Counted from the stretch's first letter, positions 1 to 7,352 are shown. The stretch is DNA of 17,659 bases from a bacterium (GCA_025774205.1 JALGWK010000087.1:1-17659), one strand, 5' to 3'. Numbers and translations are program-made. The notes: generated from the letters alone by a model not told the origin.

Positions 1-256
1 CCACCTGGATTGCAGGATATAGCAGCAAGGTTAATGCCTTAGGCTCATATATATTCTTATGCAATATATACTACCTGTTGCGATTCATATTCAGTCATTA
101 TGACTGTGATAGATAGTTTATGTAGTAATAACATGTAATAAGATGCTATAAGAGACTATTATTGGCATATGATGCTGATACAGCCTGAATATGTTATAGT
201 TGCCCGCTCCGATCACTATCCGTACCACAAGAGTTGAGCGGCCGGGGCTATGACCC
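1..256. other. AT-rich gene-free flank
   Basis: Bases 1-180 contain 60 G/C (33%), far below the rest of the window, and no plausible reading frame. The composition changes to GC-rich around base 200. It lies downstream of the permease-amidohydrolase unit. I see no clear hairpin plus T-run for either strand. Besides the dyad at 92-106 there is only a weak A/T hairpin (48-54 with 64-70). It may be an intergenic spacer, a regulatory region for a gene beyond the left edge, or the border of acquired DNA; the sequence does not decide. Confidence 0.6.
92..106. promoter_or_regulatory. Perfect 7-bp-arm dyad, operator-like
   Basis: CAGTCAT-T-ATGACTG is a perfect inverted repeat around one central base, inside the AT-rich flank. 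Its size and symmetry are typical of a dimeric regulator's binding site, and the AT-rich surroundings would suit a promoter for a gene to the left. No matching second copy was seen elsewhere. It could be chance. Confidence 0.25.
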
Positions 257-260
257 TCAG

Positions 261-370
261 GGTTCACTCCGATCCCGGCTATCCTTGAACAGAAGCTGCC
301 GGGTGTTTCCTCCGGGGTTCACTCCGATCCCGGCTATCCTTGAACAGAAGCTGCCGGGTGTTTCCTCCGA
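261..370. repeat. 55-bp tandem duplication at the amidohydrolase 3' end
   Basis: Copies at 261-315 and 316-370 are identical except for the last base. The unit is 1 mod 3, so it shifts the frame of the minus-strand amidohydrolase. With one copy the protein would end after Pro334 at a TGA at 257-259; with two copies it continues for 11 unrelated residues to a TAG at 279-281. The second copy lies exactly where the frame changes. Confidence 0.95.
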
Positions 371-1316
371 GGATGGCGGTCTTCTCCGACTCCGGGATAT
401 CGAGGGATTGGATACTCTCCACCATTGAACTGAGACTGCCGATCATGTGAGGGTAATCGCTGCCGGCCAGCAGTTGACTCGATCCGGCGAACTCGATGGC
501 GAGTCGGAGAGCGTTCGGATCAAAGTTGACCGTATCGAAGTAGAATTGCTTCAGCTGCTCACTCGGGAGCTGACTGATATGTTCCCGGCACTCTTCGTAG
601 GCGTGGTAACCTCGATCGAGCCGTTCAGCCAGGTAGGGGATGGCACCGCCCAGATGCGCGAGGACCCATGATATCGAGGGAAACCGCTCAACGATCCCGC
701 TGAAGACCAGACCGGCTGCTGCCAGGGTAGTGTCGAAAGTGAATCCGACCAGCGGCATCAGCCAGAACTCTGTCATTGCTTCGACTCCGACCGGGTGGAT
801 CGGGTGGATGTACAAAACCGCGCCCAGCTGGTCAGCCCTCTCGTACAGCGGCAGGAATGACTCATGATGGAGAGGAGTGCCGTTGACATTGCTGTAGAGC
901 ATTACTCCACCCATTTCCAGCTCGAGCATCACCCGTTCCAGCTCTGTAACAGCGGCCGAGGGATTGTTCAGAGGCAGAGTGCCGAGCGCGCTGAAGCGAT
1001 CTGGATGTTCCTGCATTGTTTTCGCGAAGGAGTCGTTCACGATCCGGGCCAGATCTGCCGATTGAGCCGGAGGAGAGAGGTGAGTGCCGGGTGAGGTGAG
1101 GGAGAGGATCTGCATGTCGATCCCCGTCTCCTGCAGCACCTCCACTCTGCGGGAAATGTCCCAATGCCCGGGAACCGCCACATTGTAGTCACCCGGTGAG
1201 TGGAGCACAGGATTTCCATCCGCGTCATCGGTGACTTTGACCGCGCCCTGTTCTGCCCTGAGCGCCTCGATGTACTCGGGCGGGTAGTGATGGTTGTGGA
1301 AGTCGATGATATTCAC
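279..1316 (-). CDS. ACMSD-type amidohydrolase (Amidohydro_2)
   Basis: A TIM-barrel, metal-dependent amidohydrolase of the aminocarboxymuconate-semialdehyde decarboxylase / gamma-resorcylate decarboxylase superfamily; it probably hydrolyses or decarboxylates a small carboxylated substrate in the cytoplasm. Visible metal and active-site signatures are the N-terminal HxH (H7, H9), H171 in the IHP segment, H221 in AHLGG and D287 in GSDYPH. The start is GTG at 1314-1316, directly followed by the metal-binding strand. It begins 4 nt after the permease stop, so the two are probably co-transcribed and the permease may import its substrate or a precursor. Residues 335-345 come from the 55-bp tandem duplication and are not family sequence; the ancestral protein would be 334 aa. 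The catalytic core is intact, so activity may be retained. Exact substrate unknown. Confidence 0.88.
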   Translation of the reverse strand: MNIIDFHNHHYPPEYIEALRAEQGAVKVTDDADGNPVLHSPGDYNVAVPGHWDISRRVEVLQETGIDMQILSLTSPGTHLSPPAQSADLARIVNDSFAKTMQEHPDRFSALGTLPLNNPSAAVTELERVMLELEMGGVMLYSNVNGTPLHHESFLPLYERADQLGAVLYIHPIHPVGVEAMTEFWLMPLVGFTFDTTLAAAGLVFSGIVERFPSISWVLAHLGGAIPYLAERLDRGYHAYEECREHISQLPSEQLKQFYFDTVNFDPNALRLAIEFAGSSQLLAGSDYPHMIGSLSSMVESIQSLDIPESEKTAILGGNTRQLLFKDSRDRSEPRRKHPAASVQG

Positions 1317-1320
1317 GGAG

Positions 1321-2652
1321 TCAATCCCTTCTTGAACGGGAAGGCCTGATCCAGAGCGCGTAGGCCGGCAGGCCGATCAACACGAGTCCCAATCCGAAGC
1401 TGCTCTCTACGGGATCGGATAGTATCTGATTCAATACAATCGCGGAGGAGGCAAGTACGAACACGCCCGGAATCCACGGGTAGCCCCGAATCCGGTAGGC
1501 GGGGGCATAGTCCGGTCTCTGACGCAGGAGAATGAGTCCTGCTGCCATCATCGCAAAGAAGATCCATTCTGTATATACAACCCTCGTGAAGAGGGCTTCA
1601 TAGGTGTCCGTGGCCACCAGTACCGATGACCAGATCGCCTGCGCGATAATGGCCTTCGAGGGAGTTTTGAACCGGGGATGGACGGCCCCCATCCAGGAGA
1701 AGATCAATCCGTCCCGGGCCATGGAATAGTAGACCCGCGGTCCGGCCAGGATGATCCCGCTCAGCGCCCCGAAGGTTGAGAAGATCACGAGCGCGGACAT
1801 CAATGACGAACCACCGCGGCCCAATACCGCATCAGCGGCGTCAGCGGCGACTCTGGTTGAGGAGATAACCGTCTCGAGGGGCAGGACATGCATGTAGACA
1901 GCGTTCATCGCAAGGTAGCAGGCCGTCACAATCAGGGTCCCGATCAGGAGGGCGCGCGGGATCGTCCGTTCCGGCCTGATGGTCTCCTCGGCCGCATAGG
2001 TCACCATGTGCCACCCACCGAAAGCGAAGAGTCCGGCGACCAGGGCAAGGCCGAGATTACTCAGAGTGAATGAACCGGTGGAGGCGGGATCAGGCTGCGT
2101 TATCGATGAGCCGATCGTGCCGGCGGGCTCACCGATCGTGAACCCCACGATAATGATCGCCACGATCGCCACGATCTTGCCGAGAGTAAAAGCTGTCTGC
2201 AGGGTACTGCCCTGGCGGACCCCGAAATAATTGACCATCGAGAGCAGGAGTATCCCCAGGATCGCGACGGCCTGGATCGCGATGTCGTTCATGGGAATGA
2301 AGTGGGCGGTGTAACGGGCGAACACGACCGCAATGGCGGCTATGATGCCGGAGTGCATGCTCCAGAACATCGCCCAGCCCCACAGGAATCCGACCGGGGA
2401 GGAATAAGATTCCTTCAGAAAGACATAGACCCCGCCTGTGCGGGGAAAGGCCGAGGCCAGCTCGGCTGCGACGAGGGCTCCGAAGAGGGTCAGGATCCCG
2501 GCCAGAACCCAGACCAGGTAGACTCCCGCAGAACTCGGGACCTGACTCGTGATGAGTGAGGGCTGGACAAAGATCGAGGCGCCGATGATGGTTCCCACGA
2601 CCATCGCGGTAGCCCGGGTGAGACCTATAGATCTCTTCAGATCACTGGACAT
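1321..2652 (-). CDS. APC-family amino-acid permease
   Basis: A 443-residue integral inner-membrane transporter with about 12 hydrophobic helices. Helix 1 carries the glycine-rich substrate-binding stretch GTIIGASIF (about 20-28). It is followed by the conserved AELASAFPRTGG (about 63-74) and the helix-6 signature FGGWHMVTYAAEE...P.RTIPRA (about 211-234), typical of APC/LAT-like (AA_permease_2) carriers. It is expected to take up or exchange an amino acid or related amine; the substrate cannot be read from sequence. The ATG at 2650-2652 has a GAAGGA-type ribosome binding site just upstream. It is first in a two-gene unit with the amidohydrolase. A perfect 9-bp tandem repeat (2155-2172) encodes part of an IVAIVAI helix segment and keeps the frame. 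Confidence 0.9.
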   Translation of the reverse strand: MSSDLKRSIGLTRATAMVVGTIIGASIFVQPSLITSQVPSSAGVYLVWVLAGILTLFGALVAAELASAFPRTGGVYVFLKESYSSPVGFLWGWAMFWSMHSGIIAAIAVVFARYTAHFIPMNDIAIQAVAILGILLLSMVNYFGVRQGSTLQTAFTLGKIVAIVAIIIVGFTIGEPAGTIGSSITQPDPASTGSFTLSNLGLALVAGLFAFGGWHMVTYAAEETIRPERTIPRALLIGTLIVTACYLAMNAVYMHVLPLETVISSTRVAADAADAVLGRGGSSLMSALVIFSTFGALSGIILAGPRVYYSMARDGLIFSWMGAVHPRFKTPSKAIIAQAIWSSVLVATDTYEALFTRVVYTEWIFFAMMAAGLILLRQRPDYAPAYRIRGYPWIPGVFVLASSAIVLNQILSDPVESSFGLGLVLIGLPAYALWIRPSRSRRD

Positions 2653-2757
2653 CGTTCCTTCATCACTACCTGTTGAACGGGGACGCTCTCATAATGGCAC
2701 GACCATACCGGATGGCAGATGATCCGGAAAGTGGAAGCCGGTAGCGTAGGTTCTGGT

Positions 2758-2763
2758 TATAAT
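2758..2763 (+). promoter_or_regulatory. TATAAT -10 element
   Basis: A perfect TATAAT with a TG two bases farther upstream than the extended -10 position. No good -35 at 16-18 bp spacing is visible. A transcript starting near 2770 would exclude the upstream ATG at 2719 and favour the TTG at 2809 as start of the lipoprotein. Confidence 0.35.
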
Positions 2764-2808
2764 CCCGACTGTGGGGTTGACGAAGTATTATGCCATGGTG
2801 GTGAAGCC

Positions 2809-3564
2809 TTGACAGAGATCGCCCGACTCTTCAGATCCGTCTCCGCGGGGGCTATCCTCCTTCTGATCGTATTCTCCTTCGCCGGATGCGGTAATGGTGG
2901 CCCTTCAGATCCCGGACTCGACCAGAACGATCCCGATTTTCTCTTCGAAGAACTGTTCAATACCATCCCTGACGGCGGTCTGCCATCCGGCTGGGTGTTC
3001 ATGACGCAGGGTGCGGCCACCCTGGAGGGACCGGGTGAATGGTCGGTGGAAGGGGGCACCCTCCATCAGGCGTCCAACGTCCAGGCGCCGCCCACTCCCG
3101 GACTGCCCTACGCCGCCAACTATGAAGGGACGATGGCGATCTACGATGAGGAGTCCTGGATCAACATCGCCTTCAGCGCCGATCTGATTCCCCGGGACGA
3201 CGACGGAATCGGTGTGATCTTCCGCTGGCAGGAATCTGCGGTGAGCGATGACGGCAACTTCTATCGTTTCATGATGGTGAAGGATCAGATCTCCGGCGGT
3301 CCCCGCATCCGGATCGACCGCCACATCGACGGGGTCTGGACCGTGCTGGCCGAGGATCTCTCAGAAGAGTACGGCTATGACGAGAACGCGACCTACCGGG
3401 TCACCGTCGAGGTGGCGCTGACGCAGATCACGGTGAAACTCGACGGCGAGATCCTGTTCGACCTGCTCGATTCGAGCCTCTCGAGCGGCAGGATAGGGTT
3501 CTTCTGCTATGCCGAGGAAGGGGCCGACTTCGATAACATCACGGTCTATCGACGCGGCCCCTGA
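2809..3564 (+). CDS. Lipoprotein with concanavalin/LamG-like domain
   Basis: The frame is open from an ATG at 2719. The TTG at 2809 gives a clean lipoprotein signal peptide: a charged N-terminus, a hydrophobic core and the lipobox Phe-Ala-Gly-Cys, with Cys about 27 residues in. The perfect TATAAT at 2758-2763 also supports 2809. After a Gly/Asp-rich linker, the remaining ~200 residues look like a jelly-roll of the concanavalin A-like / DUF1080 type. Clues are the strands DDGIGVIFRW and FYRFMMV, then DGVWTVLAE, YRVTVEV, VKLDGEILFD, and the typical ending SGRIGFFCYAEEGADFDNITVY. Such domains bind or process carbohydrate or serve as surface adhesion modules; no catalytic residues can be assigned. 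It is anchored in a membrane by the lipid. The gene is monocistronic, divergent from the permease and convergent with the transglutaminase 30 nt downstream. Confidence 0.8.
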   Translation: MTEIARLFRSVSAGAILLLIVFSFAGCGNGGPSDPGLDQNDPDFLFEELFNTIPDGGLPSGWVFMTQGAATLEGPGEWSVEGGTLHQASNVQAPPTPGLPYAANYEGTMAIYDEESWINIAFSADLIPRDDDGIGVIFRWQESAVSDDGNFYRFMMVKDQISGGPRIRIDRHIDGVWTVLAEDLSEEYGYDENATYRVTVEVALTQITVKLDGEILFDLLDSSLSSGRIGFFCYAEEGADFDNITVYRRGP

Positions 3565-3594
3565 TCGAAATACCGGCAAGGCTGAGATTCAGGG

Positions 3595-4016
3595 TCAGCG
3601 ACCCCCTCCCGACAACCGATAGTCGAGTATCTCCAGTTCGGTCGGATTGAAGGTAGTCAGCAGGCCGAACCTGATATGGCCTGAATCGAGGTAATCGCTC
3701 TCCTGGAAGGTGCAGTCGACCGGAACCCAGCCCGCCTCGCCCATCCATACCTCATTCCAGCCGTGTTGTCCGAAGGAGCCGTCCATGATGGTGGTATAGG
3801 CTCCCCCCGTCACCATCCGGGCCGGGATCCCGACCGCCCGGCAGAATGCCGCCAGGAGTCGGGAATGGGCTCCGCATTCTCCCGAACCCTTGTCGAAGGT
3901 CTGGCGAGCGCTGCCGCCCGGGAGAGCGCCGGCTATCTCCGTCCCCACCCACCGGGAGAGCCTTACGGCGGCGTCCCAGCTGTCGCGCGAGCCGCGTCCC
4001 AGCTGTCGCGCGAGCC
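3595..4016 (-). CDS. Transglutaminase core, C-terminal fragment
   Basis: This is the third frame, supported from the duplication to the TGA at 3595-3597. It contains the complete Cys-His-Asp set of the transglutaminase core and ends in LDYRLSGGGR. The open frame extends upstream to about 4455, but that part is a shadow of the middle fragment. I see no credible start codon for it. Confidence 0.7.
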
Positions 4017-4475
4017 GTCCGTGATCTCTCGCGCTTTCGCAACCAGCACGGGATCGTCCGATTCGATCATCCAGCCCGGATCGAGGAACGGTTGCAGTTC
4101 TTCGATTTCGGAATAGTCGCTCGGGAAGGGGGGTGCGTCCTCTCCTGAGTAGCGCGGATGTTCGATCTCGAAGATCCCCTCGATCAGGTTGTCGGTCACG
4201 GTCCCCTCGAAGCTCTGGCCGGGGACATTGAGGGCTTCGACGGTGATGACCTCGCCGGTGGTCCTGACCTCGGCCCTGACTTTCATATACCCGATCGAGG
4301 TGCTTTCCTCGATCAGCACTCCGGTCTCGGCGAGGATGTAGCTGTTCAGGTCGACGCGGCGCATCCGGTTGCGGATCGAGCGGTCGCTGAGGTAGATCAC
4401 CGTCCCGTCCGCACTGGCGCTCCGGATCATGGTGCCATCGGACCGGTCGAACCACATCTGGCCGGTGACACCCAT
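3963..4475 (-). CDS. Transglutaminase-like protein, middle fragment
   Basis: It continues the same protein in another frame from about GQMWFDRSDG. The ATG at 4473-4475 may be only an internal codon. The fragment reads beta-rich sequence up to DGSRDSWDAA. It then runs out of frame inside the 23-bp duplication and stops at TAA 3963-3965. It has no catalytic residues of its own. Confidence 0.6.
   Translation of the reverse strand: MGVTGQMWFDRSDGTMIRSASADGTVIYLSDRSIRNRMRRVDLNSYILAETGVLIEESTSIGYMKVRAEVRTTGEVITVEALNVPGQSFEGTVTDNLIEGIFEIEHPRYSGEDAPPFPSDYSEIEELQPFLDPGWMIESDDPVLVAKAREITDGSRDSWDAARATAGTPP
3971..4016. repeat. 23-bp tandem duplication
   Basis: Two exact copies, 3971-3993 and 3994-4016, beginning GCGTCCCAGCTG. 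The unit is 2 mod 3 and breaks the transglutaminase frame; deleting one copy restores it. Confidence 0.97.
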
Positions 4476-5053
4476 CGACAGGTGTACTCCCGTCCTTCCA
4501 GGATCAGGGTCGTCTCGCCCTCGGCAGTGTAGTCACGGGTGAGGATGTTGCCCAGGAAGGGGTCGAGCTGCCGATAGGTCGCGGTCGCGCCGATCTCGGG
4601 GCCCGGATTGACTATCAGGGCGTCAGCGAGCTTCCCTTCATCGATGATCAGACCCTCATCGACGGGGATCTCACGCGTCACACCATCCGGCATGGTGATG
4701 TGATGGAGAACCGATCCCTCACGCACGAAACTGGCGCCAGCAATCGAACCTCCGGTGTTGGTCTCCAACTCGACGGAGAGGACCCTGCCATCCGACGCAT
4801 CGGTCTTCTGGACCATCACGATCGTTGCATCGAGCGGATATCCCAGTAGGGAGAAGACCATCCTGCCCTCGGACCTGGTCGTAATCGGTATTCCTCTGGC
4901 GGAGTCTCCCGGGGTGGTGCTGGCGGCATTAAAGCCGACCAGTTGACCGTCGAGTTCGATCGCGTACCAGTAGATTTCCTGTGGCTCGGAGGAACAGGCC
5001 GGACTGAACAGGATTGCCAGGAAGAGGAACGCGGCAGTGGGGAGACGTCTCAT
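4427..5053 (-). CDS. Transglutaminase-like lipoprotein, N-terminal fragment
   Basis: The start is ATG at 5051-5053, preceded by an in-frame TTG. GGAAAG about 9 nt upstream is the best ribosome binding site. The signal peptide ends in Ser-Pro-Ala-Cys, an imperfect lipobox that still looks functional. The following ~170 residues are a beta-rich region (IYWYAIELDGQLVGF, TLILEGREY) typical of the N-terminal part of transglutaminase-like exported proteins. The last ~16 residues, after about 4485, are out of frame and unrelated. Confidence 0.7.
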   Translation of the reverse strand: MRRLPTAAFLFLAILFSPACSSEPQEIYWYAIELDGQLVGFNAASTTPGDSARGIPITTRSEGRMVFSLLGYPLDATIVMVQKTDASDGRVLSVELETNTGGSIAGASFVREGSVLHHITMPDGVTREIPVDEGLIIDEGKLADALIVNPGPEIGATATYRQLDPFLGNILTRDYTAEGETTLILEGREYTCRWVSPARCGSTGPMAP

Positions 5054-5135
5054 CAAGGTTTTCTTTCCAGGGTACGGGCCGGAACGGTTCTGGAGGCTGT
5101 ACGTGGGAACGGAGTCAGATATTCAACCCAATCGG

Positions 5136-6104
5136 TCAGCGCAGTCCGGGGATCCGGCGCAGCAACTTGAGGAGAAAGCGGAGGAGGCGGTGAAATCTCT
5201 CCTCGGTCATACCCCGGGGGGTGCCGATCGGAAGCAGGCGCTGAACGGCAATCGACCGGTTCTCGGTGAACTTCATGATCCCGGCGGCGCCGTGTCGGCG
5301 TCCAAGGCCGGAGGCCTTGTATCCCCCCTGGCTCAGGTCAGCCGATCCCCAGGTGGCGCGATGGGAATCGTTGACGTTGACGGAACCGGCCTCGAGTCGG
5401 GAGGCGATCCGCAGGCCTGCCCCGGTGTCACCGGTCCAGAGGGAAGCGCTCAGACCGTACGGACTGGCGTTGGCCAGTTCCACCGCCTCGTCGGTCGAGG
5501 TGAAGGAATAGATACTGACTACCGGCCCGAAGGTCTCTTCCTCGTAAAGGAGCATGCTCTCGGTGACGTCGGTCAGGATCGTCGGCTCGAAGAAGAGGGG
5601 GCCGAGATCGGGACGAGTATTTCCCCCGGTGAGAATGGTCGCGCCGCGTTCGACCGCGTCCCCGACGTGGAGGATGGCTTTGTCGAGCTGTCCCTGGGAG
5701 ATGAGGGTGCCGAGATCGAACTGGTAGTCGAGCGAGGCGCCCATCCTGATCTGGCCGGTCTCCTCGACGAAAGTTCTCGTGAACTCATCCCGCACCGATT
5801 CATGGACATAGATCCGTTCGATGGAGACGCAGACCTGTCCCGCGGAGGCGAAACAGTCCCAGACGGCGACCCGGGCCGCCCTCGCCAGGTCGGCGTCGGG
5901 GAGGACGATCATGGCGTTCTTCCCGCCCAGTTCCATCGAGCAGCCGATCAGGTGCTCGCCGACCTGGCTGGCCAGCAGGCGTCCGGTGGCGGTGCTGCCC
6001 GTGAAGGCGAGGTAGTCGACCTGGTCAATGAGGGGGCCGGCCAGCTCGGGGCCCCGGCCGGTGACGATCTGGCAGAGGTCGGCCGGCAGGCAGTCCGGCC
6101 TCAT
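5136..6104 (-). CDS. Aldehyde dehydrogenase, catalytic C-terminal fragment
   Basis: Third frame. True family sequence starts at LPADLCQIVTG. It holds the NAD-binding FTGSTATGR, the general base E58 in MELGGK and nucleophile C92 (fragment numbering), and ends RRIPGLR at TGA 5136-5138. The fragment alone lacks the N-terminal half of the cofactor fold, so it would not be expected to be active. Confidence 0.8.
   Translation of the reverse strand: MRPDCLPADLCQIVTGRGPELAGPLIDQVDYLAFTGSTATGRLLASQVGEHLIGCSMELGGKNAMIVLPDADLARAARVAVWDCFASAGQVCVSIERIYVHESVRDEFTRTFVEETGQIRMGASLDYQFDLGTLISQGQLDKAILHVGDAVERGATILTGGNTRPDLGPLFFEPTILTDVTESMLLYEEETFGPVVSIYSFTSTDEAVELANASPYGLSASLWTGDTGAGLRIASRLEAGSVNVNDSHRATWGSADLSQGGYKASGLGRRHGAAGIMKFTENRSIAVQRLLPIGTPRGMTEERFHRLLRFLLKLLRRIPGLR
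6085..6093. repeat. 4-bp tandem duplication (GGCA)2
   Basis: GGCAGGCAG on the plus strand. One extra GGCA accounts exactly for the second frame break in the aldehyde dehydrogenase. Confidence 0.85.
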
Positions 6105-6427
6105 CGAGGAGTTCCGCCCCGAGCAGGGAAGTGAAGGGAGCCTGCCGGTCAGGTTTCACAATGACGGCATTGCCTGCCATGAGGGCAGCCAGCGTGTCAG
6201 AGATCGTGAGGATGAGCGGGAAGTTCCATGGTGAGATGAACCCGACCACACCGACGGGCGGAAACTGTTCAATCGCCCGGGTCAGGAGGGGGTAGAGGCC
6301 TTTGCGCCGCCTCGGCCGCAGGTGACGACGCCCGTGCAGGGCATAGTAACGGGCCTGGATGGCGAGGTCGCAGACCTCCTCGAAGGCGTGGCCGCGCGCC
6401 TTGCCGTTCTCGAGCTGGATGAGATGA
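6085..6427 (-). CDS. Aldehyde dehydrogenase, middle fragment
   Basis: Second frame, supported from [15 protein letters not shown] through the cofactor-binding GVVGFISPWNFPL and NAVIVKP to LLDEAGLPA. Here the GGCA duplication throws it out of frame. The frame stays open on both sides (6025-6936), but those extensions are shadows. Confidence 0.7.
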
Positions 6428-6710
6428 GATCGAGGAACTCCTCCTGGTGATCCCAGACCAGATCGTGGAGGCGGAGCAGGATCCTGCTCCGATCCCGAAG
6501 GGAGCGTTCCCTCCAGTGGCGCTGGGCCTCCCTGGCCCGGCGGACCGCCTCGACGACATCCGCAGCGATACCCATCGGCAGGGTCCCGAGGGGCTCGCCG
6601 GTGAAGGGGCTCTGGACCGTGAACGGTTCCCGAATATCGCCGGACAGGGTGACCCGTCGAGCCAGTCGATCGAGGAACGCCCGGTCGATGGTGGCGGATT
6701 TCTCGATCAT
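6282..6710 (-). CDS. Aldehyde dehydrogenase, N-terminal fragment
   Basis: ATG at 6708-6710, in ATGA overlap with the cyclophilin stop. It reads the aldehyde dehydrogenase N-terminus ([31 protein letters not shown]) up to the GATGA repeat. About 45 out-of-frame residues follow to the stop at 6282. Confidence 0.75.
   Translation of the reverse strand: MIEKSATIDRAFLDRLARRVTLSGDIREPFTVQSPFTGEPLGTLPMGIAADVVEAVRRAREAQRHWRERSLRDRSRILLRLHDLVWDHQEEFLDLISSSSRTARRAATPSRRSATSPSRPVTMPCTGVVTCGRGGAKASTPS
6418..6430. repeat. 5-bp tandem duplication (GATGA)2
   Basis: GATGAGATGAGAT on the plus strand. One extra GATGA accounts exactly for the first frame break in the aldehyde dehydrogenase. Confidence 0.85.
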
Positions 6711-7177
6711 TCCCCGGCGATGGTGAGGGTACTGATGGTGATCTCCTCGAGGGGACGGTCACCGGAGTCGGTCTGAGCACCGCCGATCGTTCGCACGACC
6801 TCGATACCCTCGGTGACCCGACCGAATACCGCGTGCCGGTTGTCGAGCCAGGGTGTCCCATCGAGGGTGATGAAGAACTGTGAACCACCGGTGTTCGGTC
6901 CGGCGTTGGCCATGCTGAGGATGCCCTCAGAATCATGTTTCAGGTCGGGATGGAATTCGTCGGCGATGTTGTAGCCGGGACCACCGGTGCCGGTTCCCTG
7001 GGGACAGCCGCCCTGCACCATGAAACTGTTGATGACCCGGTGGAAGACCAGACCGTCGTAGTAATTGTCCTCGGCCAGTTTGATGAAATTGCCGGTAGTC
7101 TCCGGCGCCTGTTCCTCGAAGAGTTCGATCTTGAAGGATCCGAGGGTGGTGTCGAAGGTCGCGATCCGGTTTGCCAT
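6707..7177 (-). CDS. Cyclophilin-type peptidyl-prolyl isomerase
   Basis: An intact 156-residue single-domain cyclophilin that catalyses cis-trans isomerisation of Xaa-Pro bonds during protein folding. It shows the canonical active-site and binding stretches [13 protein letters not shown] (catalytic Arg, Phe, Met, Gln), [11 protein letters not shown] and [11 protein letters not shown]. No signal peptide is present, so it is cytoplasmic. The ATG at 7175-7177 has AGGAG about 4 nt upstream. It is first in a minus-strand run and overlaps the aldehyde dehydrogenase start by ATGA, suggesting translational coupling. There is no obvious functional link between the two. It is divergent from the sigma factor across 175 bp. 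Confidence 0.95.
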   Translation of the reverse strand: MANRIATFDTTLGSFKIELFEEQAPETTGNFIKLAEDNYYDGLVFHRVINSFMVQGGCPQGTGTGGPGYNIADEFHPDLKHDSEGILSMANAGPNTGGSQFFITLDGTPWLDNRHAVFGRVTEGIEVVRTIGGAQTDSGDRPLEEITISTLTIAGE

Positions 7178-7277
7178 GATCTCCTGCCTGTATGGAGTCG
7201 GAGTGATCGTGTTGTCCGAATCTATCTGACCGGGGCGGTCGACTCAACCACCATGCGACCGGCCCGGATTCAGGGAT

Positions 7278-7306
7278 TTATCACGGACGGTGTAAACGCC
7301 TATCCT
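7278..7306 (+). promoter_or_regulatory. Weak sigma70-like promoter before the sigma factor gene
   Basis: TTATCA (7278-7283), a 17-bp spacer and TATCCT (7301-7306), each 4/6 to consensus. It would give a ~40-nt leader to the sigma gene. No clear ECF-type autoregulatory promoter was seen. Confidence 0.25.
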
Positions 7307-7352
7307 GTTCGGACGGTCAAGGAGCCGACATCGAGAGCAATGGGGGATCCCT

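Larger units (their letters stand above)
3595..5053 (-). pseudogene. Transglutaminase-like lipoprotein, split over three frames
   Basis: Three consecutive frames together form one protein: a lipoprotein N-terminus (5053 to ~4485), a middle part (~4480 to ~3994) and a transglutaminase core (~3993 to 3595). The core keeps Cys in GSGECGAHSR, His in QHGWNEVW and Asp in VPVDCTF, the triad of the transglutaminase/cysteine-protease fold. The second break is caused by a 23-bp tandem duplication at 3971-4016; removing one copy joins DGSRDSWDAA to VRLSRWVG. The first break lies near 4485; a 2-bp GT duplication at 4482-4485 would explain it. Removing 23+2 bp leaves exactly 478 codons. No other stops or decay are seen, so the break is recent or artefactual. 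The likely role is a periplasmic peptidase or crosslinking-type enzyme. It is last in the minus-strand run after the aldehyde dehydrogenase, 79-83 nt downstream. Confidence 0.8.
5136..6710 (-). pseudogene. gabD2: GabD2-type succinate-semialdehyde dehydrogenase, split over three frames
   Basis: An NAD(P)+-dependent aldehyde dehydrogenase closest in style to the mycobacterial GabD2 branch (succinate semialdehyde to succinate), recognisable from GVVGFISPWNFPL, FTGSTATGR, the general base Glu in MELGGK, the nucleophile Cys in AGQVCVSIER and EETFGPVVS. It is read in three frames. A 5-bp GATGA duplication at 6418-6427 and a 4-bp GGCA duplication at 6085-6092 cause the breaks; removing one copy of each joins FLDLI to QLENGKA and EAGLP to ADLCQIV, as expected for the family. 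The repaired length is 522 codons, normal for GabD2. Its ATG overlaps the cyclophilin stop (ATGA). The substrate is inferred from family resemblance only. Confidence 0.85.

Noticed and set aside
48-70. Hairpin TATATAT...ATATATA as a possible terminator
   Set aside because: The stem is only A/T pairs with a 9-nt loop; it is too weak and likely in AT-rich sequence.
5037-6134. Long plus-strand open frame (365 codons) opposite the aldehyde dehydrogenase
   Set aside because: It is antisense to clear dehydrogenase motifs and has low-complexity Gly/Asp/Arg composition typical of shadows in GC-rich DNA.
6085-6430. Programmed ribosomal frameshifting as explanation for the split dehydrogenase
   Set aside because: There are no slippery heptamers. 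Simple removal of short duplicated units explains both breaks exactly, and two frameshifts in one gene would be needed.
7214-7314. TTCGGAC on opposite strands about 36-38 nt upstream of both divergent starts (7214-7220 and 7308-7314)
   Set aside because: A 7-mer pair is expected about once by chance in such a region, and no shared -35 element was found.
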